64,000 bases of DNA. Source: Lachnospiraceae bacterium C10 (GTDB lineage: Bacteria; Bacillota; Clostridia; Lachnospirales; Lachnospiraceae). A program made the translations under genes and the position numbers. The stretch spans positions 1 to 64,000 of the forward strand of contig FMTN01000006.1 of the NCBI GenBank assembly GCA_900100095.1. The letters run 5' to 3'. Below, piece by piece: positions 17,113-27,680 of this stretch; positions within the stretch are counted from its first letter, which is position 1, and every line of letters starts with the position of its first letter. The notes beneath the pieces are model-generated. The model ran no database searches and was not told the origin of the DNA. It saw only the letters and a program-made list of their open reading frames with translations.

Positions 17113-17127
17113 GAGGAGGAGCTTGTT

Positions 17128-18384
17128 ATGACAGGATGGCAGACCGTGGCCTTCGGAATTCTGATTCTTTTCCCGATACTGGAGATTATGATAACAGCCA
17201 CCGCCTCTGCCCTTGAAAACCGCAAGGGGGATGAGACGGAGGCGGTTTCTTCTGTTATAAAAGATTTTGGAGTGAAACGAGGGCAGCATATCAGGACGAC
17301 CTGGCTTTTGAGCGGAGTCTTTTATCTGCTGTCCTTGACCGGCCTTTTTCTGGTGTTAAAGCCCTATTCCATCGCAGGGTATTACCGTGTAATCGTTGTA
17401 TTGCTGCATCTTTTTTTATATTTGCTGTTTTGTGTCTATCTTCCGGTCTATGTGGGAGCGGCCAGAACAGAGAATGTAAGAAAATATTTCTATGTTGTGT
17501 ATTCCTTTTTTTATCGGATTGTCTGGCCGGTTCAGATGCTTCTTGGAGAAACAGCACTTTTTCTGGCAAGAATATTTGGAGTCAATCCCAAGAGAACGGC
17601 ACTTGATGTGACGGAAGAGGAGATCCTTTCCATGGTGAATGAAAGCCATGAGCAGGGGAATTTAAGAGCAACGGAAGCAGAAATGATTCAGAATATCTTT
17701 GCCTTTGATGATAAGGATGCGAAGGATATCATGACACATCGCGGCGATATCATTGCATTAGATGGGGAAAGTACCCTGGAGGAAGCGATTCATGTCTTTG
17801 ATCTGAATCACTTTTCAAGGTTTCCGGTTTATACGGGTTCGTTGGATAATATCATCGGAACCATTCACATGAAGGAACTGCTTCACGTGGCTTTTTCAAA
17901 AGAGCAGTATCAAAAGAAGATCAGGGATATCGACGGATTGATTCGCAAGGCGGAGTTTGTTCCGGAGACGCACAGCATCAATACGCTCTTCACACAGATG
18001 CAGTTTCAAAAGGTACATATGGTCCTTGTCCTGGATGAATACGGACAGACCAGCGGCCTTATTTCGATGGAGGACATCCTTGAAGAGATTGTGGGAAATA
18101 TCGAAGATGAGCATGATGACGAAAAGCGATTGATCAGGCGAAAGGAAAACGGAGACTATCTTGTCAGTGGAATGACACCTCTGCTGGAGCTCGAAGAACT
18201 TTTGCATATTCAGTTTAAAGAAGAGGATATCGAGACCTTAAACGGATTTTTGATGTATCATCTTGGACATGTTCCAAAGGAAAATGAAAAATTTGTGGTT
18301 AAGGCCTATGGATATAAATTTTGTGTATTATCCGTTAAAAATCGGGTAGTAGAGCAGGTGCAGGTATGCCCGTTGTCGTCGTAG
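17128..18384 (+). CDS. CNNM/TlyC-type membrane protein with CBS pair and CorC_HlyC domain
   Basis: Probable divalent-cation (Mg2+/Co2+) transport or efflux protein, often labelled hemolysin-like. The first 150 residues hold a long helix and three to four membrane segments (FYLLSLTGLFLVL, VIVVLLHLFLYLLFCVYL). Two CBS motifs follow (about 205-330: IMTHRGDIIALDGE, then VLDEYGQTSGLISMEDILEEI), then the CorC_HlyC domain at about 345-410 (GDYLVSGMTPLLELEELL). The total is 418 residues. A strong AGAGGAGGA precedes the start at 17128, 15 bases after alr. The transported ion cannot be read from sequence. The membrane part is shorter than in many relatives but looks complete. Confidence 0.88.
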   Translation: MTGWQTVAFGILILFPILEIMITATASALENRKGDETEAVSSVIKDFGVKRGQHIRTTWLLSGVFYLLSLTGLFLVLKPYSIAGYYRVIVVLLHLFLYLLFCVYLPVYVGAARTENVRKYFYVVYSFFYRIVWPVQMLLGETALFLARIFGVNPKRTALDVTEEEILSMVNESHEQGNLRATEAEMIQNIFAFDDKDAKDIMTHRGDIIALDGESTLEEAIHVFDLNHFSRFPVYTGSLDNIIGTIHMKELLHVAFSKEQYQKKIRDIDGLIRKAEFVPETHSINTLFTQMQFQKVHMVLVLDEYGQTSGLISMEDILEEIVGNIEDEHDDEKRLIRRKENGDYLVSGMTPLLELEELLHIQFKEEDIETLNGFLMYHLGHVPKENEKFVVKAYGYKFCVLSVKNRVVEQVQVCPLSS

Positions 18385-18385
18385 C

Positions 18386-18414
18386 TTGAATAAAGTACCT
18401 GGAAATGATAAAAT
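18386..18414 (+). promoter_or_regulatory. Candidate promoter for yebC
   Basis: TTGAAT (18386-18391) and TAAAAT (18409-18414) are separated by 17 bases, 35 bases before the yebC ATG and just past the CNNM gene stop. Confidence 0.6.
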
Positions 18415-18449
18415 TGTACAGAAAATTGTAAGAAAGGAATCTATTTAAC

Positions 18450-19181
18450 ATGTCAGGACATTCTAAGTTCGCCAATATTAAGCACAAGAAAGAAAAAAAT
18501 GATGCAGCAAAGGGTAAGATTTTTACCATCATCGGTCGAGAGATCGCGGTTGCTGTAAAGGAAGGCGGTCCGGATCCGGCTAACAATAGTAAACTTCGTG
18601 ATGTTATTGCCAAGGCTAAATCCAACAATATGCCAAACGACACCATCGAGCGTGGAATCAAGAAGGCAGCTGGAGACGCCAACAGCGTTAATTACGTTAC
18701 CGTAACATATGAGGGATATGGTCCAAGTGGTTCAGCTATTATCGTAAAGGCATTGACAGATAATAAGAACCGTACAGCAGCCAATGTACGTAACGCCTTT
18801 ACAAAGGGGCATGGAAGCATTGGCGCACAGGGATGTGTGTCCTATATGTTTGATGAAAAGGGACAGATTATCATTGATAAAGAGTCTGTTGAAATGGACG
18901 CAGACGATCTTATGATGATTGCTCTTGATGCAGGAGCAGAGGATTTCAATGAGGAAGAGGACAGTTATGTTGTTCTTACCGCTCCGAATGATTTCTCGGC
19001 TGTTCGTCAGAGCCTTGAAGAGCAGAATATTCCGATGGCAGATGCTGAGGTTACTATGCTTCCACAGAACTATGTAACTTTAACAAGCGATGAGGATATT
19101 ACAAACATCAATAGAATATTGGATCTCCTGGATGAAGATGATGATGTTCAGGAAGTATTTCATAACTGGGAAGAAGCGTAA
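18450..19181 (+). CDS. yebC: YebC/PmpR family protein
   Basis: A cytoplasmic protein of a family first called transcription regulators and more recently linked to translation of difficult peptide stretches. The N-terminus SGHSKFANIKHKKEKNDAAK and the middle segment FTKGHGSIGAQGCVSYMF are diagnostic. It has 243 residues in three domains with no enzymatic motif. ATG 18450 has AGAAAGGAA upstream, and the gene has its own promoter. It is followed by glgA, which has no known link to it. It is a complete family member with nothing unusual. Confidence 0.95.
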   Translation: MSGHSKFANIKHKKEKNDAAKGKIFTIIGREIAVAVKEGGPDPANNSKLRDVIAKAKSNNMPNDTIERGIKKAAGDANSVNYVTVTYEGYGPSGSAIIVKALTDNKNRTAANVRNAFTKGHGSIGAQGCVSYMFDEKGQIIIDKESVEMDADDLMMIALDAGAEDFNEEEDSYVVLTAPNDFSAVRQSLEEQNIPMADAEVTMLPQNYVTLTSDEDITNINRILDLLDEDDDVQEVFHNWEEA

Positions 19182-19221
19182 GACATATTGACCGGGGAAA
19201 GCCCGCGGGGAGGTTAGCGGT

Positions 19222-20676
19222 ATGAGAAAGATTCTTTTTGCATCCAGTGAATGTTTTCCATTTGTAAAAACTGGTGGTTTGGCAGACGTTGTAGGGGCTC
19301 TGCCGAAGGAGTTTGACAAGAAAGACTGGGATATACGTGTGGTTCTGCCGAATTACACCTGTATCCCTCCTAGATTTCGTGACAATTTCCAGTATGTCAC
19401 CAGTTTTCAGATGGGTGGCGGCCCTTTAATGGGGGTTAAGTACGTCGGTGTCATGCAGTACGAATATCAGGGGGTTACGTATTACTTCATCGATAACCTT
19501 GAATATTTTGAGTGTTTCTATCCTTATGGAGACACACGCTATGACATCGAGAAATTTACGTTTTTTGATAAGGCAGTTCTTTCTATTTTGCCGGTAATCG
19601 GCTTTCAGCCGGACATCATTCATTGTCATGATTGGCAGACCGGTCTTATTCCTGTCTACCTTAAGACAGAATTTCAGGCAAATCCTTTTTTCTGGAATAT
19701 GAAGAGTATTATCACGATTCATAATCTTAAATTCCAGGGCGTATGGGATGTAGAGACAATGGAGGGTCTTTCCGGCTTACCGTCATACCTTTTCACACCG
19801 GATAAGCTTGAATATCACAAGTCCGGTAATATGCTAAAGGGTGGACTTGTCTACGCTGACTATATTACCACGGTTTCTCAAACCTATTGTGAGGAGATTC
19901 AGACCCCGTATTACGGTGAAGGGCTGGACGGTCTTCTTGCTTCCCGTCATTTTGATATGCAGGGTATCGTCAATGGTATTGATACCATTACATACGATCC
20001 ATCTACCGATATGTCGATTTTCCGTCAGTATGATGTATCCACGTTCCGTAAGAACAAACGTTATAATAAGGAGCGTTTGCAGGAGGAACTGGATCTGACT
20101 GTGGATGGTAAGAAATACATGATTGGTCTTGTGTCCCGTTTGACAGATCAGAAGGGACTGGATCTGATTAATTATTGTATGGATGGTATTGCAGACGATA
20201 ACACGCAGTTTGTCATCATTGGAACCGGAGAGTCCCGTTACGAGAATATGTTCCGTCATTATGCATGGAAATATCCGGAGCGGATTTCTGCGAATATCTG
20301 TTATTCTGAGGATTTGGCTCGTAAGCTTTATGCTGCAGCGGATGCATTTTTGATGCCGTCGCAGTTTGAACCTTGTGGTTTAACTCAGCTGATTTCCTTC
20401 CGGTACGGAACCATTCCAATCGTTCGTGAGACCGGCGGTCTTAAGGATACGGTTGTTCCGTATAACGAATATGAGAAGACAGGAGATGGCTTCTCGTTCC
20501 GTAACTACAATGGTGATGAATTATTAAATATTGTTAACTATTCCAAGTATATTTACTTTACCAAGAAAGCCAACTGGAACAAGATGGTGGAGCGGGATAT
20601 GCAAAAGGATTACTCCTGGAATGCATCGAAGTTCAAATATGAGGGACTGTATAAGTACCTTATGGGTGAAGTATAA
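19222..20676 (+). CDS. glgA: Glycogen synthase (ADP-glucose type, GT5)
   Basis: It extends alpha-1,4-glucan chains using ADP-glucose. The GT5 signature KTGGLADV is at residues 16-23 (K16-T-G-G contacts the sugar nucleotide). The second Rossmann domain has GLVSRLTDQKGLD and the C-terminal motif PSQFEPCGLTQL, with the conserved E for retaining transfer. It has 484 residues, full length. GGGGAGGTTAG precedes the ATG. It stands alone here, with no glgB, glgC or glgP gene beside it, so the rest of glycogen metabolism must be elsewhere. Confidence 0.95.
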   Translation: MRKILFASSECFPFVKTGGLADVVGALPKEFDKKDWDIRVVLPNYTCIPPRFRDNFQYVTSFQMGGGPLMGVKYVGVMQYEYQGVTYYFIDNLEYFECFYPYGDTRYDIEKFTFFDKAVLSILPVIGFQPDIIHCHDWQTGLIPVYLKTEFQANPFFWNMKSIITIHNLKFQGVWDVETMEGLSGLPSYLFTPDKLEYHKSGNMLKGGLVYADYITTVSQTYCEEIQTPYYGEGLDGLLASRHFDMQGIVNGIDTITYDPSTDMSIFRQYDVSTFRKNKRYNKERLQEELDLTVDGKKYMIGLVSRLTDQKGLDLINYCMDGIADDNTQFVIIGTGESRYENMFRHYAWKYPERISANICYSEDLARKLYAAADAFLMPSQFEPCGLTQLISFRYGTIPIVRETGGLKDTVVPYNEYEKTGDGFSFRNYNGDELLNIVNYSKYIYFTKKANWNKMVERDMQKDYSWNASKFKYEGLYKYLMGEV

Positions 20677-20701
20677 GCACATTTAGATTTGGCAGGCAGT
20701 T

Positions 20702-23491
20702 ATGTCGAAAAAGAAGAACACTTCTTCAAAACAGAGAGGAAGCATTCCAAAGTCAGAGGTGGAAAAAGATCTTCTGCTTTGGGGCATGCTTGCAGTCTGT
20801 GTTTTGTTGTTCTTAAGTAATTTAGGCTTGGGAGGGGTTGTCGGTCATGCGGTTGCCTCTCTCGGGTTTGGTATGTTTGGTTTATTGACGTACGTTGTTC
20901 CGGTAGGGCTTCTTATCGGAACTTTTTTTGGTGTCTCAAATGCGGGGAATCGGATTGCGGCTGTGAAACTGGTGGCATCCGTCTTTGCTGTGATTTTCCT
21001 TTGTGAGCTGATCGCTCTGATCACCCAGGGGGCAGATCCGGTGGCACCTCTTGAGGTGTATCGCAGATCGAGTCTGCATCATACAGGCGGCGGCCTGTTG
21101 GGAGGGCTTTTCGCCTATCTTATGACAATGGCCTTCGGGGTTACGTTTTCTTATATTCTCACACTGATTTTATTTATGGTCTGCATGGTGCTGATTACAG
21201 AAAAGGGTCTCTTACAGAGATTTTCCAAAGCGGCGGATCGTAAGGCCAGAGAAGGAACCAAACGCCTAAAAGAGAAGTATCAGGAGAGCGAAGCCAACCG
21301 GGAGCAGAGACGGGAAGAAAAGCGTCTTTTGCGCATGGATAAAAAGGTCAGTGGGGTGGCAAGCGATACGGAGATCATTCCGGCCAAGACAGGAAAAAGA
21401 CGGCATGGGGATGAACTGCACAGGTTGACGGCACCGGAGGAGAAGGAGCCGGAGGGCGCATTACATCCGGGGAATGAAAAAGAAGATGATCTTCCGGATG
21501 TTGTGGTAGAACGTGTTTCCCTCTCGTCAGGAGAAGAAGTAAAAACAAAAATTCACATCATGGATGAACCGGCAGAAGAACCGGAGAAAGAGGTTGTGGC
21601 TGAACCTGTGATCAATCCGTATGAACCGGCATCTTCCTATGAACCGGCGACAACGTACGAGCAGGAATCTTCCTACGAACCGGCGACATCATACGAGCAG
21701 GCATCTTCTTACGAAACGGAGACATCATACGAGCAGGAGTCTTCCCATGAACCGGAGACATCGTATGAGCCGGAGAGTGTATCATCGCCGGATGAGGTAC
21801 AAGAGGTACTTCCTGTACAGCCAAAGGTCTTTGAGGAACCTTATGAAGAGGTGCAGCCGGTTGCAGATACAAAGGATGCTCCTGTGTCCAGTCCAAAGCC
21901 GGTGGCTTCTTTAGAACAGCCGAAGAGCCGAGCCCAGGCTAAAGAGCCTCTTCGTGCAGAGGAGGTTGAGCCGGAGGTGGATACGAAAGACTATTCAAAT
22001 TATTGTTTCCCTCCGACCACACTGTTGACTGAGGTTAAGAAAAAAGGAAACGGCAACTCACGGCTGGAGCTTGAGAGCACAGCGGAAAAGCTTGCAACCA
22101 CACTGAAGAATTTCGGTGTTAATGTTACGATTACAGAAGTGAGCTGCGGTCCTGCGGTTACCAGATACGAGATGCAACCGGAGATGGGTGTCAAGGTCAG
22201 CAAGATCGTAAATCTTGCGGATGATATCAAGCTGAATCTTGCGGCAGAGGACATTCGAATTGAAGCTCCGATTCCGGGAAAAGCGGCCGTTGGTATTGAG
22301 GTGCCGAACAAGGAAGTTGTTATGGTTCCTTTCCGTGATATGATGGAATCGAAGGAATTTAAGGAAAGCAAATCCAAGATCGGTTTTGCAGCAGGAAGGG
22401 ATATCGGCGGTAACGTGATTCTGTCTGATATTGCCAAGATGCCGCATCTTCTGATTGCGGGAGCGACAGGTTCCGGTAAGTCGGTATGTATCAATACCAT
22501 TATCATGAGTATCCTTTTTAAAGCGAAGCCGGATGAAGTGAAATTTGTTATGATCGATCCGAAGGTGGTAGAGCTTTCTGTATATAACGGAATCCCACAC
22601 CTATTGATTCCGGTTGTAACAGATCCGAAAAAGGCTGCAGGTGCTTTGAACTGGGCTGTTCGTGAGATGGATGAGCGCTATAAAAAATTTGCGAATACCG
22701 GAGTCCGTGATATGAAGGGCTATAATGCCAGAATTCATAATGGAATGATGACGGTGGATGATCACGGACAGTCGGTGGAAATAGCGGCAGAGAAGATGCC
22801 GCAGATTGTTGTCATTGTAGATGAGTTGGCAGACCTTATGATGACAGCGCCTAAGGACGTGGAAGGTGCAATCTGCCGTCTGGCACAGCTTGCCAGAGCA
22901 GCAGGTATTCATTTGATTATTGCAACACAGCGTCCGTCTGTTAATGTTATTACCGGCCTGATCAAGGCCAATATGCCAAGCCGAATTGCATTTTCTGTAA
23001 CAAGCGGTATCGATTCCAGAACAATTTTGGATATGAATGGAGCAGAAAAGCTTTTAGGTAAGGGAGATATGCTATACTACCCACAGGGCTTTACCAAACC
23101 GGTACGTGTGCAGGGTGCATTTGTTCCGGATGATGATGTCATCAACGTCGTCGACTTTATCAAACGAGAGAATGGTGGAGCTGCGGAATATGACATGTCC
23201 ATTCAGGATACGATTGATTCTGATGACAGTTCAGCTACAGCCATCGATGGCGGAGAAGGTGGATTCGATTCAGAAAGAGACTCCTATTTTGCCGATGCAG
23301 GACGCCTTGTTATCGACAAAGAAAAGGGATCCATCGGAATGCTGCAGCGTAATTTTAAGGTGGGCTTTAACCGGGCTGCCAGAATTATGGATCAGTTGGA
23401 GGAGTTTGGAGTCGTTGGTCCGGAAGAGGGCACCAAGCCGCGCCGGGTCCTTTTGACAAAAGAACAATTTGAAGAGTTGCTGTCCCAATAG
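20702..23491 (+). CDS. ftsK: DNA translocase FtsK/SpoIIIE
   Basis: A septum-bound motor that pumps chromosome ends across during division or sporulation. Residues 25-180 hold four membrane segments. Residues 180-430 are a long charged linker that includes nine hexapeptide repeats (YE-rich, residues 307-360). The motor follows with Walker A GATGSGKS at 587-594 and Walker [13 protein letters not shown], and the C-terminal winged-helix gamma domain ([21 protein letters not shown]) that reads KOPS/SRS sites. At 929 residues it is somewhat longer than SpoIIIE because of the linker. The ribosome site before ATG 20702 is weak (AGGCAG). It starts 25 bases after glgA. Confidence 0.96.
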   Translation: MSKKKNTSSKQRGSIPKSEVEKDLLLWGMLAVCVLLFLSNLGLGGVVGHAVASLGFGMFGLLTYVVPVGLLIGTFFGVSNAGNRIAAVKLVASVFAVIFLCELIALITQGADPVAPLEVYRRSSLHHTGGGLLGGLFAYLMTMAFGVTFSYILTLILFMVCMVLITEKGLLQRFSKAADRKAREGTKRLKEKYQESEANREQRREEKRLLRMDKKVSGVASDTEIIPAKTGKRRHGDELHRLTAPEEKEPEGALHPGNEKEDDLPDVVVERVSLSSGEEVKTKIHIMDEPAEEPEKEVVAEPVINPYEPASSYEPATTYEQESSYEPATSYEQASSYETETSYEQESSHEPETSYEPESVSSPDEVQEVLPVQPKVFEEPYEEVQPVADTKDAPVSSPKPVASLEQPKSRAQAKEPLRAEEVEPEVDTKDYSNYCFPPTTLLTEVKKKGNGNSRLELESTAEKLATTLKNFGVNVTITEVSCGPAVTRYEMQPEMGVKVSKIVNLADDIKLNLAAEDIRIEAPIPGKAAVGIEVPNKEVVMVPFRDMMESKEFKESKSKIGFAAGRDIGGNVILSDIAKMPHLLIAGATGSGKSVCINTIIMSILFKAKPDEVKFVMIDPKVVELSVYNGIPHLLIPVVTDPKKAAGALNWAVREMDERYKKFANTGVRDMKGYNARIHNGMMTVDDHGQSVEIAAEKMPQIVVIVDELADLMMTAPKDVEGAICRLAQLARAAGIHLIIATQRPSVNVITGLIKANMPSRIAFSVTSGIDSRTILDMNGAEKLLGKGDMLYYPQGFTKPVRVQGAFVPDDDVINVVDFIKRENGGAAEYDMSIQDTIDSDDSSATAIDGGEGGFDSERDSYFADAGRLVIDKEKGSIGMLQRNFKVGFNRAARIMDQLEEFGVVGPEEGTKPRRVLLTKEQFEELLSQ
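21620..21781 (+). repeat. Nine tandem 18-bp units coding YExxxS/T hexapeptides inside ftsK
   Basis: The units read [54 protein letters not shown]. Each unit is exactly 18 bases, so a change in copy number keeps the frame. It lies in the linker between the membrane anchor and the motor. Such repeats commonly vary between strains by slippage. Confidence 0.9.
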
Positions 23492-23540
23492 GGACGTATT
23501 TTGGATACAGTAGGTAGAGAGTACATTGCAGGAGGTCAAC

Positions 23541-25211
23541 ATGAAGACAGACATTCAGATCGCACAGGAAGCCGTTAAGGAGCCGATTACACAGGTTGCT
23601 GCCAGGGCAGGAGTAGCCGAGGAGGCTCTTGAGCTTTATGGCCGTTATAAGGCGAAGCTTAGTGAAACGTTCCTTTCTGAATTAAAGAACAGGGAGGATG
23701 GCAAGCTTGTTCTTGTAACCGCGATCAATCCAACACCGGCCGGCGAGGGTAAGACAACCACAAGTATCGGTCTTGCTGATGCTTTAAATCTTCGCGGGAA
23801 GAGAGCAGTCCTTGCTCTGCGTGAGCCGTCCCTCGGACCGTGTTTTGGTATTAAGGGAGGAGCAGCCGGTGGCGGATATGCCCAGGTCGTTCCGATGGAA
23901 GAGTTAAATCTTCACTTTACGGGAGATTTTCATGCGATTACTTCTGCAAATAATCTTCTTGCTGCTTTATTGGATAACCATATTCAGCAGGGAAATGAGC
24001 TTGGCATCGATCCAAGAAATGTTGTCTGGAAGCGTTGCGAAGACATGAATGACAGAGCACTTCGTAACATCGTTATCGGACTTGGCGCCAAGGCGGATGG
24101 AATGGTTCGTGAGGATCATTTCGTAATTTCCGTTGCTTCCGAGATTATGGCGATTTTCTGTCTGGCTGAGGATCTTCAGGATCTTAAGAAACGCCTTGGT
24201 AAGATCATTGTAGCCTACAATTTCAACGGAGATCCTGTAACAGCAGACGACCTTCATGCAACCGGTGCCATGACAGCACTTCTGTTGGACGCAATCAAGC
24301 CGAACATTGTCCAGACGCTTGAGCATAATCTTGCAATCGTACACGGTGGTCCGTTTGCAAATATTGCACATGGATGTAACTCCGTCAGAGCAACACGTAC
24401 AGCGTTAAAGCTTGGTGATATTGCAGTAACCGAGGCAGGATTCGGTGCTGACCTGGGTGCTGAGAAATTCTTCGATATCAAGTCCAGAATGGCAGGATTA
24501 CATCCGGATGCGGTTGTCCTTGTAGCAACCGTACGTGCATTAAAATATAACGGAGGTGTCAAGAAGGAAGACCTTGCCGAAGAGAACCTGGATGCATTGA
24601 AAAAGGGAATTGTAAACCTTGAAAAGCATATTGAGAATCTTCAGAAATACAAGGTTCCTGTTGTTGTAACATTGAACTCCTTCGCAACGGATACAGAGGC
24701 AGAGATTTCTTACATTCAGAACTTCTGCCAGGAGAGAGGCTGCGAATTCGCTTTATCCGAGGTATTTGCCAAGGGTGGCGAAGGTGGACTTGCTCTTGCA
24801 GACAAGGTTCTCTATGCTCTTGAGAATAAGGAGAGTCATTTCACTCCGCTTTATGAGGATTCTTTATCTCTGGAAGAGAAAATTACCTGCGTTGCCAAGG
24901 AGATTTACGGTGCAGACGGTGTCACCTACAGTCTTGCGGCAAAGCGCAGCCTTGCCAAGTTAACGGAGCTTGGTATGAGTCATATGCCGGTTTGTATGGC
25001 TAAGACACAGTATTCCCTTTCCGATAATGCAAAGGCACTGGGAAGACCGGAAGGATTTACGATTAATGTAAGAGAAGTATATGCATCTGCAGGTGCAGGC
25101 TTTGTGGTATGTGTTCTGGGTAACATGATGACAATGCCGGGACTTCCGAAGCATCCGGCAGCGTACGATATCGATGTAACCGATGACGGAAAGATTGTAG
25201 GACTGTTCTAA
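23541..25211 (+). CDS. fhs: Formate--tetrahydrofolate ligase
   Basis: It makes 10-formyl-THF from formate, THF and ATP, feeding purine synthesis or the methyl branch of one-carbon metabolism. The P-loop TPAGEGK is at residues 65-71, and [20 protein letters not shown] and [15 protein letters not shown] are family hallmarks. The start ATG 23541 has a perfect AGGAGG; an in-frame TTG at 23526 lies before that site and is rejected. The length of 556 residues is normal. folD follows 32 bases later, so formate can pass on to methylene-THF through adjacent gene products. No other Wood-Ljungdahl genes are in the window. Confidence 0.97.
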   Translation: MKTDIQIAQEAVKEPITQVAARAGVAEEALELYGRYKAKLSETFLSELKNREDGKLVLVTAINPTPAGEGKTTTSIGLADALNLRGKRAVLALREPSLGPCFGIKGGAAGGGYAQVVPMEELNLHFTGDFHAITSANNLLAALLDNHIQQGNELGIDPRNVVWKRCEDMNDRALRNIVIGLGAKADGMVREDHFVISVASEIMAIFCLAEDLQDLKKRLGKIIVAYNFNGDPVTADDLHATGAMTALLLDAIKPNIVQTLEHNLAIVHGGPFANIAHGCNSVRATRTALKLGDIAVTEAGFGADLGAEKFFDIKSRMAGLHPDAVVLVATVRALKYNGGVKKEDLAEENLDALKKGIVNLEKHIENLQKYKVPVVVTLNSFATDTEAEISYIQNFCQERGCEFALSEVFAKGGEGGLALADKVLYALENKESHFTPLYEDSLSLEEKITCVAKEIYGADGVTYSLAAKRSLAKLTELGMSHMPVCMAKTQYSLSDNAKALGRPEGFTINVREVYASAGAGFVVCVLGNMMTMPGLPKHPAAYDIDVTDDGKIVGLF

Positions 25212-25243
25212 GGAGATCGGGGAAGGAAAAGGAGAGAGATTAC

Positions 25244-26086
25244 ATGGCGATGTTGATTGATGGAAAAAAGATTTCTTCACAGATCAAAGATGAAATCAAG
25301 GCAGAAGTTTTGACTTTAAAAGAAAAGGGAGAGGAAGTTACCCTTGCTGTTGTTCTTGTCGGAGAGGACCCGGCATCACAGGTCTATGTCAGAAATAAAA
25401 AAAGAGCCTGTGAATATGTTGGAATCAAGTCACTGTCCTTTGAGCTTCCGGCAGAGACAACACAGGAGGAACTCCTCCTTTTAGTGGAAAAGTTAAACCA
25501 TGATCCGGCTGTGAATGGAATCCTTGTTCAGCTTCCTTTGCCGTCACACATTGATGAAGATGCTGTGATTAAAGCAATTGATCCGAATAAGGATGTGGAT
25601 GGCTTCCATCCAATGAGTGTGGGAGCGTTATCCATCGGACAAAAGGGATATGTTTCCTGTACACCGGCCGGTATCATTGAATTGATGAAGCGTAGCGGAA
25701 TTGAAATGGATGGCAAACACTGTGTCATTGTCGGACGAAGCAATATCGTCGGAAAGCCAATGGCTATGCTGATGCTTCGTGAAAATGCAACCGTTACGGT
25801 GACTCATTCTCACACAAAGAATCTGAAAGAAATCACCAAACAGGCGGATATTCTCATTGTTGCCATTGGCAGGGCGAAATTTATCACAGCCGATTATGTC
25901 AAAGATCAGGCCGTTGTCATCGACGTGGGAATGGATCATGACGAGAATGGAAAACTCTGCGGAGATGTGGATTTTGATTCTGTACAGAAGGTTGCAGGAG
26001 CAATCACTCCGGTACCGGGAGGGGTTGGCCCTATGACAATTGCAATGTTAATGAAAAATTGCCTAACATCACTTGAATTAAAGTAA
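25244..26086 (+). CDS. folD: Methylene-THF dehydrogenase / methenyl-THF cyclohydrolase
   Basis: A bifunctional enzyme that links methylene-, methenyl- and 10-formyl-THF with NADP(+). Catalytic Y48 and K52 lie in SQVYVRNKKRAC. QLPLP, the DVDGFH segment, the nucleotide loop GRSNIVGKP and the C-terminal PVPGGVGPMT are all present. The length of 280 residues is standard. The upstream stretch GGAAAAGGAGAG gives a fair ribosome site. It follows fhs as an obvious pair and is 12 bases ahead of the zinc-ribbon gene. Confidence 0.97.
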   Translation: MAMLIDGKKISSQIKDEIKAEVLTLKEKGEEVTLAVVLVGEDPASQVYVRNKKRACEYVGIKSLSFELPAETTQEELLLLVEKLNHDPAVNGILVQLPLPSHIDEDAVIKAIDPNKDVDGFHPMSVGALSIGQKGYVSCTPAGIIELMKRSGIEMDGKHCVIVGRSNIVGKPMAMLMLRENATVTVTHSHTKNLKEITKQADILIVAIGRAKFITADYVKDQAVVIDVGMDHDENGKLCGDVDFDSVQKVAGAITPVPGGVGPMTIAMLMKNCLTSLELK

Positions 26087-26098
26087 GGAGTAGGAAAG

Positions 26099-27184
26099 AT
26101 GATCTGTCCAAACTGCAAAACTGAACTTGAAGATGGGCTCGTCCATTGTCCAATTTGCAACCATGCACTTCAGATCGTACCTGATTATAATTCGTTAGAC
26201 GATGAAATCCCTCATGTTGAAGGGGAAAGACAAAGCATAAACAAGGCGAAGAAGCCGAAAAAGAAAATATCAAAAAAGGTCGTTCTTTTCCTTTTGGCTT
26301 TGATCGCTATCCTTGCACTTGTCTGGTATTTATATGTCTGTTCCTTTTCCTACCAGTATGCGGCGGGAAGGAAAGCTGATGCCAACGGTGATTACAAGAA
26401 GGCGATGGGCCATTATCTGAATGCATTGCATCGGGATGACAGTGATCCTAGGATTCTTGCTGCTCTTGGTAACGATGCGATGCATCTGGGGAAAAAGAAG
26501 ACGGCAGAGAGTTATCTACTGTCTGCTGTAAAAAAGGATGGAAACTATGCCAGAGCATTTACTCTGTTGCTCACCCTGTACGAGCAGGAGGGGAATTATG
26601 AGAAGATGCAGGCAGCGCTTTCCTATGCCACAACCAACCGGACCAAGGAGATTTTTGCGGATTATCTGATTCTCCCACCTGTCCTGTCACAGGAGGAGGG
26701 AAAATATGATGATGACGTGGAACTTACCCTGACACCACCGGAGGGAGAGGATTATGATATATTCTATACGACGGACGGCAGTTCACCGAACAGCGCAGGC
26801 GGCAGGATGTATCAGGAGCCGATTCTTTTGACGGAAGGCAAGACGGTGATCAAGGCAGTCTGCCGTAATAAGAACGGTAAATTCGGTCAGGTCATCCGTG
26901 CCAAGTATAAGATCACATACAAGGAGCCGTCCGCTCCGCAGATCTCTCCGGATGGAGGAACCTTCCATGAAAAAACGAAGGTCACCATTCTAAGTGAGAA
27001 TGAAGATGATGAGATCTACTATACCTGGGATGGAAGTGACCCGACAGATAAGAGCAGGCAGTACACTGGTCCGATTGTGGTTCCGGATGGAAATCAAATC
27101 CTTTCGGTTATCGTAATTGACCGTCACGGAAAGTCATCAAAGATTGTAAGAAGTAGTTTTAAGTACAATACGGTAGAGGAATAA
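26099..27184 (+). CDS. Zinc-ribbon, single-membrane-span protein with TPR and chitobiase-like repeats
   Basis: The architecture is clear though the role is unknown. An N-terminal zinc ribbon (CPNCKTELEDGLVHCPIC, residues 3-20) is followed by a polar linker, one membrane helix at about 60-80, TPR-like helices (about 85-180: ADANGDYKKAMGHYLNAL and two more units), and two CHB_HEX-type beta repeats (about 200-275 and 280-355). Each beta repeat has the D-I-F/Y-YT-D/WDGSSP/DP core typical of surface or carbohydrate-linked modules. The ribbon would be cytoplasmic and the rest outside. It sits between folD and rlmH with short gaps and AAGGAG upstream. The rlmH start overlaps its ribosome-site region. 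Confidence 0.75.
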   Translation: MICPNCKTELEDGLVHCPICNHALQIVPDYNSLDDEIPHVEGERQSINKAKKPKKKISKKVVLFLLALIAILALVWYLYVCSFSYQYAAGRKADANGDYKKAMGHYLNALHRDDSDPRILAALGNDAMHLGKKKTAESYLLSAVKKDGNYARAFTLLLTLYEQEGNYEKMQAALSYATTNRTKEIFADYLILPPVLSQEEGKYDDDVELTLTPPEGEDYDIFYTTDGSSPNSAGGRMYQEPILLTEGKTVIKAVCRNKNGKFGQVIRAKYKITYKEPSAPQISPDGGTFHEKTKVTILSENEDDEIYYTWDGSDPTDKSRQYTGPIVVPDGNQILSVIVIDRHGKSSKIVRSSFKYNTVEE

Positions 27185-27185
27185 A

Positions 27186-27665
27186 TTGCAGATATCCATT
27201 GTTTGTGTTGGAAAAGTAAAGGAAAAGTTTTACCGGGATGCGTTAGCAGAATACGGAAAACGTCTGGGGCGCTACACGAAATTTTCCGTTGTGGAAGTTT
27301 CCGATGAAAAGACGCCGGATCATCCGACGGATGTAGAAAAAGAACAGATTCTATCCAAAGAGGCAGAACGGATTCTTTCGAAGTTGAGTGAGAAAACCTA
27401 TGTGATCGCATTGGCAATTGAGGGAAAGCGGCCGGATTCTGTTGAGCTGGCGGAACATCTTCAAAAGCTGATGCTGACCGGAAAGAGCAACATTGCCTTT
27501 GTGATTGGAGGATCTTTAGGACTGCATCCGGATGTTATAAAACGAAGCGATGAGACTTTGTCTTTTTCTGCGATGACCTTTCCGCATCAGCTGATGCGGG
27601 TGATTCTGGCAGAACAGATTTACAGAAGCTTTCGAATTATATCCAACGAACCTTATCATAAGTAA
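27186..27665 (+). CDS. rlmH: 23S rRNA (pseudouridine-1915 N3) methyltransferase
   Basis: It methylates pseudouridine 1915 in helix 69 of 23S rRNA using SAM. It is a SPOUT-fold enzyme of 159 residues with the knot segment FVIGGSLGL near residue 101 and the conserved C-terminus RIISNEPYHK. The start is TTG at 27186: the family N-terminus (KISIVSVGK-like) begins exactly there, GAGGAA lies at 27176-27181 inside the previous gene, and no ATG is available. A TTG start may keep expression modest. Confidence 0.94.
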   Translation: MQISIVCVGKVKEKFYRDALAEYGKRLGRYTKFSVVEVSDEKTPDHPTDVEKEQILSKEAERILSKLSEKTYVIALAIEGKRPDSVELAEHLQKLMLTGKSNIAFVIGGSLGLHPDVIKRSDETLSFSAMTFPHQLMRVILAEQIYRSFRIISNEPYHK

Positions 27666-27680
27666 AGAAGGTGTGATGCT

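Noticed and set aside
21612-21914. Long open frames on both strands over the ftsK repeat region
   Set aside because: They are produced by the 18-bp repeats, which keep every frame open. The His/Arg- and Pro/Met-rich products look artificial.
23526-23540. Earlier TTG start for fhs
   Set aside because: It lies before the AGGAGG site, which is placed correctly for ATG 23541.
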